Assembly (NCBI RefSeq): GCF_007752135.1
Contig: NZ_CP036298.1
Span: 5,208,001 to 5,272,000 of the forward strand
Source of the DNA: Aureliella helgolandensis
GTDB taxonomy: Bacteria; Planctomycetota; Planctomycetia; Pirellulales; Pirellulaceae
Length of the DNA stretch: 64,000 nucleotides
Direction of reading: 5' to 3'
Under the pieces are notes generated by a model. The model saw only the letters and a list, made by a program, of their open reading frames with translations, was not told the origin of the DNA and did not search any database. The translations under genes and the position numbers were made by a program. The number at the start of each line of letters is the position of its first letter. The stretch's first letter is position 1. Of the stretch, positions 56,211 through 64,000 are shown one piece after another.

Positions 56211-56711
56211 ATGACCAATTTGGGGGATGTAACGCTCCGTCTCGAATCTTACCTAGCCAGACTTTCGGACGTCAACCACCGTTGGGAAACCTGGCTCAGT
56301 CAGGGGGAACAGGCCATTGTGGCGAGCGATCACGACCGCTTGCAAACCTTGACACCTGAAGCCGAAACTCTGATGCGGGAACTCCAGCAGCTCATCCTTG
56401 TTCGGCAGCAATTGTTAGACGAAGCTCAACAAGGCGGCTTGCCCAACAGTGATCTATCGAGTCTCGCGCGACACTTGCCTGCCTGGCAAGCTCCGTCGGC
56501 AGCCCTACGTCAGAGCCTCAGGAAGGCCAAGAAACAACTTTCCAATTTGCGGCGTCTCCACGCAGCTACCTGGGTGCTACTGAGCCAATCGGCGCAGTAC
56601 TACGGTGACATGATGCAGATCCTCATGCAGGGCAGCGCGCGAAAAGACGTCTACCTGCAATCCGCTGGATCCGATACGGGCGGAGGCATGTTGCTCGATA
56701 CAAGTCTCTAA
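56211..56711 (+). CDS. flgN: FlgN-like flagellar chaperone
   Basis: A 166-residue helical protein directly upstream of flgK, the position of the FlgN export chaperone that holds FlgK and FlgL before secretion. The start ATG 56211 has GGGAG about 9 nt upstream; a GTG 5 codons earlier is rejected. Long amphipathic helices dominate: RLESYLARLSDVNHRWETWL, LMRELQQLILVRQQLLDEAQ, QSLRKAKKQLSNLRRLHAAT. Sequence alone would not prove the family; the call depends on gene order and helical character. 39 nt separate it from flgK. Confidence 0.72.
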   Translation: MTNLGDVTLRLESYLARLSDVNHRWETWLSQGEQAIVASDHDRLQTLTPEAETLMRELQQLILVRQQLLDEAQQGGLPNSDLSSLARHLPAWQAPSAALRQSLRKAKKQLSNLRRLHAATWVLLSQSAQYYGDMMQILMQGSARKDVYLQSAGSDTGGGMLLDTSL

Positions 56712-56750
56712 CCACGTTCCGTTGGTTTTGTACCAAGACTAGGCTGTGCC

Positions 56751-58448
56751 ATGTCCCTGTTCTCCACGATTCAACAATCCTCAAATGCACTCCAAGTTTC
56801 CCAACTTGGATTGAATGTCGTTGGCAATAATATCGCCAATGCCAACACGCCAGGCTACTTGAGACAGGAGTTGATTCAGTCCAGTGGGCCGGGCATTCGG
56901 GTGGGCGGCGTAATCCTGGGATACGGGGTTCGCGCCACCGGCGTTGTTCAGAAAGTGGACGAATACACCGTCGACCGCCTCCGCCAGACCGAAAGCAAAC
57001 TGGCCAGTAGCGACGCGGTTGGCGAAGTCTATAACAAAATGGAAGCCATTTTCGGAGAGCTTACCGATAGCGATCTCAGCACCCAGCTCAGCGACTTCTC
57101 GGCGAGTATCAATGATGTGTTGAATCAACCCGGCAATGACTCTCTCCGCAGGTTAGTGATCGAACGAGGAAGCTCCCTGACCTCTAATATTCGCTCCGTG
57201 AGTAACCAGCTTGACAATATCTCAGTAAATCTCAATTCAGAGGTTCGAAGTATTTCCGAAAGCATCAATGCGATCAGCAAGCAAATTGCTGGTTTGAATC
57301 AACGCATTGTAGAAGTCGAAGGTGGCCGCAGCAGTGGCAGCGATGCCGTGGGGCTACGGGACGAACGCATCACGGCACTGCAAGAACTCTCCAAACTTGT
57401 CGACATCCGCGCCGTCGAACAGGTCAGTGGAGCGGTTTCAGTATTCGTGGGCGGCGAATACCTGGTAGCGGATGGAATTCAACGGCCCGTCGAATATGCA
57501 CTGCGGACCGACGGCGATGATTCTTACCCGGAAGTGCGTTTGGCCGATACCCAATCACCTCTCAAAGTCTCCGGTGGCAGGCTGCACGGACTCTACCAAG
57601 CCCGCGATGGTGCGGTGGGCGATGCCAAGACCAATTTGGACCAGTTCGCCAGAGACCTCATCGAGCAATTCAATCGCATCCATTCGCAGGGCCAGGGGCT
57701 GGCTGGCTTCAACTCCGTCACGGCCGCTCATAAGACAGACGACTCCCAAGGACCACTCGACCTGGCGGGATTCCCGCTCGAAATTAAGAACGGCGAGTTT
57801 GAAGTTCAAGTGCTCGATACGGCTACAGGCCTTTCCCAAACGCATACCATCCGTGTCAAACTGCAGGGTGGTACCGACGACACCTCCTTGGAAGATGTGC
57901 GGACGGCCCTCGATGCAATTTCAGGCCTCAACTCTTCGATCTCAACTGAAGGTGGCTTGCGCATCGAGTCGGATTCCACCAAGCTGCAATTCTCGTTTCA
58001 GAACGACAGTTCTGGATTCCTCGCTGCCTCCGGCATCAACACCTTTTTTGTTGGCGATTCGGCGAACTCCATTGGTGTCAATCCGATAGTGGCTGGCAAC
58101 CCCAGTATGTTTGCGGCTAGCACGACCGGCGTGGGCGCTGCTACCGACAATGCACTGAAACTTGCTCAAGCGTTTGACGAACCGATCGCTGGACTCAACA
58201 ATCGCTCTATCAAACAGACCTTCGAGAATATTATCGCGACCACCAGCCAAGACATTAGTGTGCAGCAAGGATTGTCGGACGGACTGCGCAATTTCTACCG
58301 CACTCTCGAAGGGCAGCATTTGGCTACCTCCGGTGTCAATCTAGATGAAGAAGCGGTCAAGATGATTTTTTACCAACGCGCCTTCCAGGCCAGCAGTCGT
58401 CTGATCCAAACCTCCAGTGAATTATTGGACGTCCTCGTCAATCTCTAA
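56751..58448 (+). CDS. flgK: Flagellar hook-associated protein 1
   Basis: Forms, with FlgL, the junction between hook and filament; secreted through the flagellar export apparatus. The 565 residues carry the N-terminal rod-like motif LNVVGNNIANANTPGYLRQE and the C-terminal helix SGVNLDEEAVKMIFYQRAFQ, followed by ASSRLIQTSSELLDVLVNL, as in FlgK proteins. The middle contains the usual variable domains, including a stretch with IRVKLQGGTDDTSLEDVRTA that resembles the flagellin hook-IN type. Length is normal. It is second in the flgN-flgK-flgL unit. Confidence 0.95.
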   Translation: MSLFSTIQQSSNALQVSQLGLNVVGNNIANANTPGYLRQELIQSSGPGIRVGGVILGYGVRATGVVQKVDEYTVDRLRQTESKLASSDAVGEVYNKMEAIFGELTDSDLSTQLSDFSASINDVLNQPGNDSLRRLVIERGSSLTSNIRSVSNQLDNISVNLNSEVRSISESINAISKQIAGLNQRIVEVEGGRSSGSDAVGLRDERITALQELSKLVDIRAVEQVSGAVSVFVGGEYLVADGIQRPVEYALRTDGDDSYPEVRLADTQSPLKVSGGRLHGLYQARDGAVGDAKTNLDQFARDLIEQFNRIHSQGQGLAGFNSVTAAHKTDDSQGPLDLAGFPLEIKNGEFEVQVLDTATGLSQTHTIRVKLQGGTDDTSLEDVRTALDAISGLNSSISTEGGLRIESDSTKLQFSFQNDSSGFLAASGINTFFVGDSANSIGVNPIVAGNPSMFAASTTGVGAATDNALKLAQAFDEPIAGLNNRSIKQTFENIIATTSQDISVQQGLSDGLRNFYRTLEGQHLATSGVNLDEEAVKMIFYQRAFQASSRLIQTSSELLDVLVNL

Positions 58449-58476
58449 TTCACGATCGAAGTAGGCTGAGTAGCTT

Positions 58477-60438
58477 ATGACTAACTTCTATCCCGCTCCC
58501 AGTGGACGCGCTACTAACCAGCTATCGCAAACGCGTCTGCTGTTTCAAATCAATCATGACCAACTGGCGATACAAGATCTCCAGACTCAATTGAGCACCG
58601 GCCGACGGATCTCGAAGGCCAGCCAAGACCCAACTTCCGCCGTAAAAGCCATGGCCGCCCAGCGGCAATTGGAATACAAGTCGCAAATCGGCAGCAATCT
58701 ACAAAGTGCCGATACAATTTTGTCCGCTACCGAGTCGACGCTCGCGCAAGCTCAGTCGATCATGACTGAAATCAAAGGGCTCACCGTCAGTGCCACCGGC
58801 ACGACTCTTTCGGACGATGAGAAACAGGCGTTTCAAGCTCAAGTCACTGCAGCCATTGATAAGCTCACAGAGCTTGGAAATGCTAAGTTTCGCGATCAAT
58901 TCATCTTTGGCGGATCCGCACTGAACGATCCACCGATCAATCCATTGGGTAAGTTGATCCGATTCAACGGCAATGCAGATTCGCTGCAAACCATCTCGGA
59001 TTATGCTTCTACCATCGCTGCGAATGTGGCCGCGGATGACGCCTTCGGCGTTCGCAGCTCTCGCGTTCAAAGCACCATCGACTTGAATCCCAGCATTGCA
59101 GGCAACACTCCCCTAGCAAGCCTTAATCGTGGCGATGGAATACGTAATGGTGCCATCTCGCTCAGCGACGGAGTCGAAGTCTTCCAGCTCGATCTCACAT
59201 CGGCCTATAACATTTCCGATGTTACCGAAGCGCTCAGTTCGGTGCAGTTGAGTGGCCGCGAACTTCAGGTGACCTTGGACAACAACGGCATCAATATTGA
59301 GTACGCCGATGGTCTGGGTGGCCTGCTTCGCGTGTCTGAAGTTGGTTCAGGGAACATGGCGAACGATCTACAGATCAACAACGTCCAAACCGTTGGCTTA
59401 AGTCCAGTGGTCGGTGGGGATCTCGATCCAATCGCTACCTCAACCACCCCTTTGAACCAACTGTTCGACGGGGTGGGACTCGGTTCAGGCAGTTTTTCGA
59501 TCGAACAGGGGGAGGAATCCTACATCGTGTCCACCGTGGGGCTCACGACTGTGGAGGATCTCGTCAATCGCATCAAGTTGTCCGGTGCTAGTGTGGAGGC
59601 TGGCTTGGACAGTACGGGTAGATACTTCTCGTTGCAAAGTACCGAGAGCGGCAGCAGTCTTTCCATCGGTGAGAACGGGGGCAATCTGGCGTCTCGACTT
59701 GGCCTGAGAACGATGGACCTCGATACAAGATTATCCACGCTCAATAATGAACAAGGAATTTTCGATAACACCGAAGGAGAAGACCTCAGGATCACACGCA
59801 ATGATGGCACCACCTTTAACGTTGACCTGAGCAACACGCAAACAATCAGCGACGTCCTCTCTCGGATCAACAATCACGTCGACAACGTTAACGCCAGTAC
59901 GCGCGTCACGGCCGCTCTAGCCACCAACGGCAATGGACTGACATTGACCTCACTGGCAGGCAGCCAACCCATCGAAGTTGCCAATGTAGGCGGTAGCCAG
60001 GCGGCCTGGGGCCTCGGCCTGGTCTCTCGGAACGAAGATCAAACCATCGGTTCCGTGGCTGGCACCGTCAACCGGATTGGTGGCAGCGATGTCAGTGGCG
60101 TCCAAGTGGAAGGAGTGTTCAACACGCTTCTGCGTCTCCAGCAAGCACTGGAAACAGGCAACAATGAAGACATGTTTCGCATCTCTTCCGCTATGGACGA
60201 GGACCTGCAACGCATGTCTTTGGCCAGAGGGTTTGTGGGTACGCGCCAACAATCCATCGATTCCATTAAAGATCTAACGGCGGAACAAACAATTCAGCTC
60301 GAGCAAATGCAATCCGATGAACTGGATGCCGATTTAGCCAAAGTCATCTCAGACTTAAACGCCCGGGAAGCAGCCCTCCAAGCCTCCTTGCAGTTGATGG
60401 GCAAGACCTCGCAATTGTCGCTATTCGACTACCTCTAG
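58477..60438 (+). CDS. flgL: Flagellar hook-associated protein 3, enlarged
   Basis: A 653-residue flagellin-type protein, about twice the length of E. coli FlgL (about 317, recalled). The N-terminal helix domain at 1-150 is clear (QTQLSTGRRISKASQDPTSA, DTILSATESTLAQAQSIMTE, FRDQFIFGGSAL), as is the C-terminal one from about 565 (RMSLARGFVGTRQQSIDSIK, LDADLAKVISDLNAREAALQ, ending GKTSQLSLFDYL). The inserted 350 residues consist of three similar units with hook-IN-like features: DGIRNGAISLSDGVEVFQLD, GLGSGSFSIEQGEESYIVST, GIFDNTEGEDLRITRNDGTT, each followed by a -DV/DLV- helix. It ends the operon; its stop overlaps the convergent LRR pseudogene. Confidence 0.92.
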   Translation: MTNFYPAPSGRATNQLSQTRLLFQINHDQLAIQDLQTQLSTGRRISKASQDPTSAVKAMAAQRQLEYKSQIGSNLQSADTILSATESTLAQAQSIMTEIKGLTVSATGTTLSDDEKQAFQAQVTAAIDKLTELGNAKFRDQFIFGGSALNDPPINPLGKLIRFNGNADSLQTISDYASTIAANVAADDAFGVRSSRVQSTIDLNPSIAGNTPLASLNRGDGIRNGAISLSDGVEVFQLDLTSAYNISDVTEALSSVQLSGRELQVTLDNNGINIEYADGLGGLLRVSEVGSGNMANDLQINNVQTVGLSPVVGGDLDPIATSTTPLNQLFDGVGLGSGSFSIEQGEESYIVSTVGLTTVEDLVNRIKLSGASVEAGLDSTGRYFSLQSTESGSSLSIGENGGNLASRLGLRTMDLDTRLSTLNNEQGIFDNTEGEDLRITRNDGTTFNVDLSNTQTISDVLSRINNHVDNVNASTRVTAALATNGNGLTLTSLAGSQPIEVANVGGSQAAWGLGLVSRNEDQTIGSVAGTVNRIGGSDVSGVQVEGVFNTLLRLQQALETGNNEDMFRISSAMDEDLQRMSLARGFVGTRQQSIDSIKDLTAEQTIQLEQMQSDELDADLAKVISDLNAREAALQASLQLMGKTSQLSLFDYL

Positions 60439-60959
60439 GCGTGTGCGCAATCGATGCGTAATGTACAGTTGCCAAATTCGAGTGCTCGAGAATTCCCGAT
60501 CGCTGCTATGCGTTCAAGTCCTGCTTCACTGAGAGTCGCATTGTCCAAAGCCGAATGATTCAGCTGAGGCAGCCTCGGCAGAGACTCCACCATAGCATCC
60601 GTCACCATAACACCACTTATTCTTAGGCTCTCCACTACTGGGTATAAACGCAGCACTTCGAGATCCCGCACAGTGCGTACGACGAACTGGAGATCCCTTA
60701 CCTCCCCCAAGAAGTACTCGTCGCCCAAGAGCAGTCGCAGTTAGCCGTTGGTCACCCCGGTAGCCTTCGGCCAAACGCCTCTCGCTTCTGACAGATGTCC
60801 TCCAAGATGCCTCTGAGTCGCTACAGCTCGCCTCCTCTGCTGCTCCCGATGCAGATCCACGCAAATCAAGCCCCAAGGAATGGCCAATGCGGTGAGAAGC
60901 ACCAACACCGTTTGAAGACGAAAGCGAACCACGTATCGTGCCGGATTGCGTTTCGTCAT
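60435..60959 (-). pseudogene. LRR-type membrane protein gene interrupted by an in-frame stop
   Basis: One frame on the minus strand reads from ATG 60959 (MTKRNPARYVVRFRLQTVLV, a typical planctomycete start with TM helix LLTALAIPWGLICVDLH) through REQQRRRAVATQRHLGG to a TAA at 60741-60743. Without any frameshift it continues as LRLLLGDEYFLGEVRDLQFV and then leucine-rich-repeat-like units (LEVLRLYPVVESLRIS, LPRLPQLNHSALDNATLSEA) to the stop at 60435. The downstream half has no start signal. A nonsense mutation is the simplest explanation; a short functional membrane peptide is possible. Confidence 0.7.
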
Positions 60960-61106
60960 TTGAGCCAGCCTAGTTGCTTGGGAGATTTTAAATACAGCCT
61001 GAAACAGTGTTTCCAATAGAGCGTGGCGGCCCTCCAATTGCCAGAGTGAACTCCTGTTCGCTCCCCGGTCCTCCCCAAAAAACCTCATGCTGCAGCAGGC
61101 TGGTCG

Positions 61107-61529
61107 TCATTCTTTGTTGGCTCTCTGGCGCGAGCCGATTTCGAGCAGCTGAAACCACACCATCAATATTGGGAATACCATCAGGAACAGGAAACTTCCA
61201 GCCGGCGTTAGTTGTACGACATCTGAGCTTTCCGGAGCCAAGAAATACGCAGCGCTCATGGCAGTAGCCCCGCAAACCCCACAGACGAAAATCAAAGCTT
61301 GCATGGCGGGATAGGGAGCGAAGACGTGGCGAAACCTCCAAAGAAATACGCCGCTAGAGCTTGCGATCGCAAAGCATAAAAGCCAAGCCATTCCTAGAAA
61401 CGAATCTTGTAAAAGAAACACTACGCCACCGACACCCAAGTAGGCGGTTCCGCCGAGTAGCCCACCGAACCAGGCACCAGCATTCCACTGAAAATAGCCA
61501 GTCCCCTGTTTGGGAAAAACATCAGTCAC
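61107..61529 (-). CDS. Small four-helix membrane protein, unknown function
   Basis: A 140-residue protein with four hydrophobic helices by eye: FGGLLGGTAYLGVGGVVFLL, GMAWLLCFAIASSSGVFLW, ALIFVCGVCGATAMSAAYFL and GSFLFLMVFPILMVWFQLLE. The N-terminus is cytoplasmic in type (MTDVFPKQGTGYFQWNA) and the C-terminus is basic. No family is recognised. It is on the same strand as the LRR pseudogene, 147 bp upstream of it. Confidence 0.7.
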   Translation of the reverse strand: MTDVFPKQGTGYFQWNAGAWFGGLLGGTAYLGVGGVVFLLQDSFLGMAWLLCFAIASSSGVFLWRFRHVFAPYPAMQALIFVCGVCGATAMSAAYFLAPESSDVVQLTPAGSFLFLMVFPILMVWFQLLEIGSRQRANKE

Positions 61530-61915
61530 GTTGTCGCCTTCTCAACCGAAATTTTAACAAGTCGTGTTACTGCAAACGAACCACCCCGCCGCGCATTCTA
61601 ATCTAGAGTCAGAGCCAGCAGCAAGCAAACGTCCCCGACGCCTGAGATGAAAAACGTCGGAATGCGGGGTGTGACATTCGCTTCCATTTCCCAACCTTTC
61701 ACCGCTGCGTCCCGTTCATCTTCTGAAACTCAAGCGTCAATTGCTCTTGAATAGCTGAGCGTCTAATCGTCAAACTAGACGTCACGGGCCATTGATTTCG
61801 CATGGCCTGTGCTTTAGCCTCGACGGTCCTGATGAGAAACGCCCGGCATTGAGGTTGGCTAGCAAGATTGCAACGAGTTGCATCGCAGCAACCAGTCTGG
61901 AAAACAGCTATTCGC
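61530..61915. other. Divergent intergenic region
   Basis: 386 bp between the membrane protein gene (minus) and the hydrolase gene (plus). The hydrolase frame opens 16 codons before its chosen ATG. Nothing else is seen. Confidence 0.4.
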
Positions 61916-62728
61916 ATGAAACGCCTAAAAAAGAGTCTCATCATTGTTGGAACCTGTTATTTGGGAACACTGCTCATGCTGGCATTCTTCGAACGCTCGA
62001 TGATCTATCCGGCTCCTCAGGCGGACAAAAATTTACAGCTTCCGAGGATCCCTCTTTTTGAAGAGGTAACCTTCACGTCGGCTGATGGCACGCGGCTTCA
62101 TGGATTGTTCGCGGAGCACCCCAACGCGAAAGGAGCAATTCTGCTGTGCCATGGCAACGGTGAAGATGTATCCTACATGTCGGAAGAGCTGCATGATCTG
62201 CAAGCTCGGTTCCAGCGGAATGTACTGGCGTTCGACTACCGAGGTTATGGGAAAAGTGATGGCAAGCCGTTTGAAGCGGGCGTGCTCGAAGATGGCGAAG
62301 CCGCTTTGCGTTGGCTGGTCGAGCAAACGGGAGAGCAGCCAGACAAAATCATCCTGTGGGGGCGGTCGCTGGGAGGAGCCGTGGCGGTGCACCTAGCTGC
62401 CCAGAATGGTGCTCACTGCCTGGTGTTGGATCGCACTTTTAAATCGATGGTCGACGTAGCTCAGTGGCATCTCCCCTGGCTCCCCGTGAGTTTACTGCTC
62501 AGAAACCGCTATCCATCCTACCAACGCATCGAAAGCTACTCGGGCCCTCTATTCCAAGTTCACGGACACGCCGATCAAGTGGTCCCCTTTCGCTCCGCCG
62601 CCGATCTCCACGCGGCCAGCCCTTCGCAGAGGAAGGAGTTCATCGCACTTGATTCCCTTGGGCACAATACGCCTTGGCCAGACGAGGTTTTCCAATCGCT
62701 CGACGAATTTCTGCTCTCTAGCGAGTAG
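61916..62728 (+). CDS. Alpha/beta hydrolase with N-terminal membrane anchor
   Basis: A 270-residue hydrolase of the BEM46-like class. The N-terminal helix KSLIIVGTCYLGTLLMLAFF anchors or exports it. The oxyanion-hole motif is LLCHGNGEDVSYM, the nucleophile Ser about 151 lies in WGRSLGGAVAVHL, the acid Asp about 220 in VHGHADQVVPF and the catalytic His about 250 in SLGHNTPW. Complete triad, normal length. Members act as lipases, esterases or peptidases; the substrate is not known. Its 3' end is 246 bp from the transposase gene. Confidence 0.9.
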   Translation: MKRLKKSLIIVGTCYLGTLLMLAFFERSMIYPAPQADKNLQLPRIPLFEEVTFTSADGTRLHGLFAEHPNAKGAILLCHGNGEDVSYMSEELHDLQARFQRNVLAFDYRGYGKSDGKPFEAGVLEDGEAALRWLVEQTGEQPDKIILWGRSLGGAVAVHLAAQNGAHCLVLDRTFKSMVDVAQWHLPWLPVSLLLRNRYPSYQRIESYSGPLFQVHGHADQVVPFRSAADLHAASPSQRKEFIALDSLGHNTPWPDEVFQSLDEFLLSSE

Positions 62729-62854
62729 CATGAACTGGAACAGCCCCGCTGCTGCCTGCCGGCTGCTATCCCCCAAGACCTAGCCAGAGCGGGGCAGGGT
62801 GGGAAAAATCTCTCCCCAGATGGGCGATCAATCTGATGAGTGCAAGTTGGGGAA

Positions 62855-64000
62855 GTGCTAAGTTCGACTTTCGCACTTTTAAGCCCTTTGCTAGCAAATG
62901 GTTGTGAAGAAACTGGCCCCCGGGTTGCAGGCTTTCGCCTGTGTTAACTAACCCAAACAAGGAGGCCACTTTCAATGGACATTGCAACATCTTTCATGCC
63001 ACTTCTGCAAGTCTTTACTGCCGCGATGACTGAGCCAACCGCACAGTCCTTCAAGCAATTCGTCGCAGGATGGATCTTCGCACCTCGCAGGAATATCACT
63101 GGGGCGCTTCGAGCGATTGATCCCACCAAACATCACAGCGCCTATCACCGTATCTTTGCCGGAGCGAGGTGGTCAATCGACCAAGTGGGACTGGCAATGT
63201 TCGATCTCGTCGTCAAGCTCACCGATCAGCAACATTGCTATCTTGTCGGCGACGATACCCTGATTCACAAGACAGGCTTGAAAATCTACGGCACAGGGAT
63301 GCACCGGGATGCCAGCCAAAGTTCCAGTGGCTTCACGTCGTTTCGCTGGGGCCACTGCTGGGTCGTACTGTGTGTCTTAGTCCCTTCACGAAAAGATCCG
63401 ACGCGAAAGTACGCGATCCCGGTTTTGATGAGGCTCTATCTGAACACCAAGACCAACAAAAAGCTACGTCGCAAGCATCGCAAGAAGACCGACTTAATGC
63501 TCGAGATGATCCAACTGTTGACCCAGCATGCGGGCGAGAAATCCCTGCATTTCCTGGGTGACTCGGCTTACACCGGTGGTCGCATGCTGGAGCAAATCCC
63601 CAGCGGCATGCATGTCACCGGTCGCATTGGCAAAGACGCCAGACTCTGTGAAGGTCCACGACCCAAGAAACCCGGGCGAGGCCGTCCACCACGACGTGGA
63701 CCGGTGCTGCCCAAGCCGACCGAGATGTTAGCGACCAAGGGACTTCGTCGTACCACGATCAACCTGTACAGCCAATCGAGCTTTCATGTTCGGATCACGT
63801 CGGTGGTCTGCCGGTTGTACCTTGCCCCTGAACGAGAAGTCAAAGTGGTCGCGGTGGAGCACCTTCGCGGCGGGCGGGGAATCGAAGTTTTCTACAGCAC
63901 CAATGTCAACTTGAGCGAAGAAGAAATCTTGCAGCGGTTCTCTTTTCGTTGGCCGGTCGAGACGACGTTCCAAGAAGCCAAGGGTCACCTCGGTCTGGGC
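62855..64000 (+). mobile_element. Left part of an insertion sequence, cut by window edge
   Basis: An IS with a DDE transposase begins between the hydrolase gene and 62975 and runs past the window. A likely left-end element is GTGC-(14 nt)-GCAC at 62855-62876 (GTGCTAAG...TTTCGCAC), but the inverted terminal repeat cannot be confirmed without the right end. A small hairpin (CAGGC/GCCTG, 62928-62941) lies just before the gene, as is usual in IS leaders to stop read-in. Confidence 0.65.
62975..64000 (+). CDS. DDE transposase, IS4/IS701-like, C-terminus cut by window edge
   Basis: 342 codons are visible, open to the window end. ATG 62975 is preceded by AAGGAGG with 9 nt spacing, the best ribosome binding site in the window. 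The DDE residues are placed in LVGDDTLIHKTGLKIYGTG (first Asp), LHFLGDSAYTGGRMLEQI (second Asp) and the Y/E-type end RFSFRWPVETTFQEAKGHLG (Glu with the W-x-x-E-x-x-F-x-x-x-K pattern of IS4/IS701 transposases). A basic stretch (GPRPKKPGRGRPPRR) lies between. The frame is intact as far as seen, so the element may be active. Confidence 0.88.
   Translation, partial: MDIATSFMPLLQVFTAAMTEPTAQSFKQFVAGWIFAPRRNITGALRAIDPTKHHSAYHRIFAGARWSIDQVGLAMFDLVVKLTDQQHCYLVGDDTLIHKTGLKIYGTGMHRDASQSSSGFTSFRWGHCWVVLCVLVPSRKDPTRKYAIPVLMRLYLNTKTNKKLRRKHRKKTDLMLEMIQLLTQHAGEKSLHFLGDSAYTGGRMLEQIPSGMHVTGRIGKDARLCEGPRPKKPGRGRPPRRGPVLPKPTEMLATKGLRRTTINLYSQSSFHVRITSVVCRLYLAPEREVKVVAVEHLRGGRGIEVFYSTNVNLSEEEILQRFSFRWPVETTFQEAKGHLGLG

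Overview
The window reads as chromosome of a planctomycete, most likely of the Pirellulaceae type (inference from gene content, no search was run). Pointers are secreted DUF1552 and DUF1592-type proteins encoded side by side, a BBP7-type outer-membrane beta-barrel, a very large DUF11/SdrB-like surface protein with a planctomycete-style N-terminal motif, a formylglycine-type sulfatase, a PEP-CTERM protein, and loose packing with many intergenic gaps of 200-700 bp.

Layout. 1-3628 (minus): translation operon rpmI-rplT-pheS-pheT, pheT cut by the window start and lacking the usual EMAP-like tRNA-binding insert; infC is not in its usual place. 3742-9798 (minus): a secreted protein with a duplicated His-rich domain, a cupin-8/JmjC-like protein, two tandem CelD/FemAB-like GNAT proteins, and an ECF sigma factor with an overlapping one-TM partner. 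10298-15281: sulfatase, eda-kdgK operon and a Tat-exported Gfo/Idh/MocA oxidoreductase, together looking like carbohydrate catabolism. 15469-19200 (minus): a three-gene cassette of unknown membrane protein, KAS III-like condensing enzyme and membrane-anchored flavoprotein monooxygenase, the best candidate here for an undescribed pathway. 19516-27987 (minus): sugar isomerase-like TIM barrel, DUF1552 and DUF1592/PA14/cytochrome c pair, and a LolCDE/MacB-type ABC exporter. 28372-38926: small membrane protein, a MITE-like tandem repeat, a secreted Cys-rich protein, NfeD, FucU mutarotase with L-galactose/L-fucose dehydrogenase-like reductase, glgP-malQ glycogen breakdown operon, DinB-like protein. 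39007-42815: large secreted protein, pyrimidine-nucleoside phosphorylase, tRNA-Ala(GGC) with promoter and terminator. 42816-46169 is a degenerate island: GC-rich direct repeats, GGGGACAG-type dispersed motifs, a FecR-like gene remnant, a serine-recombinase stub, and a PEP-CTERM gene whose stop codon lies in an 8-bp tandem repeat. 46272-53713: SPFH protein, BBP7 barrel and the giant DUF11 protein. 53929-60438: YgfZ, an ATP-grasp ligase, and the flagellar operon flgN-flgK-flgL with an enlarged FlgL. 60435-64000: LRR pseudogene with an in-frame stop, a membrane protein, an alpha/beta hydrolase and the left part of an IS element with a DDE transposase running off the end.

Working together: sulfatase, KDPG aldolase/KDG kinase, FucU plus aldose dehydrogenase, and several oxidoreductases fit a polysaccharide-degrading lifestyle; glgP and malQ mobilise storage glucan; flagellar genes indicate a motile swarmer stage. 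All domain assignments come from reading motifs in the translations; none were checked against a database.
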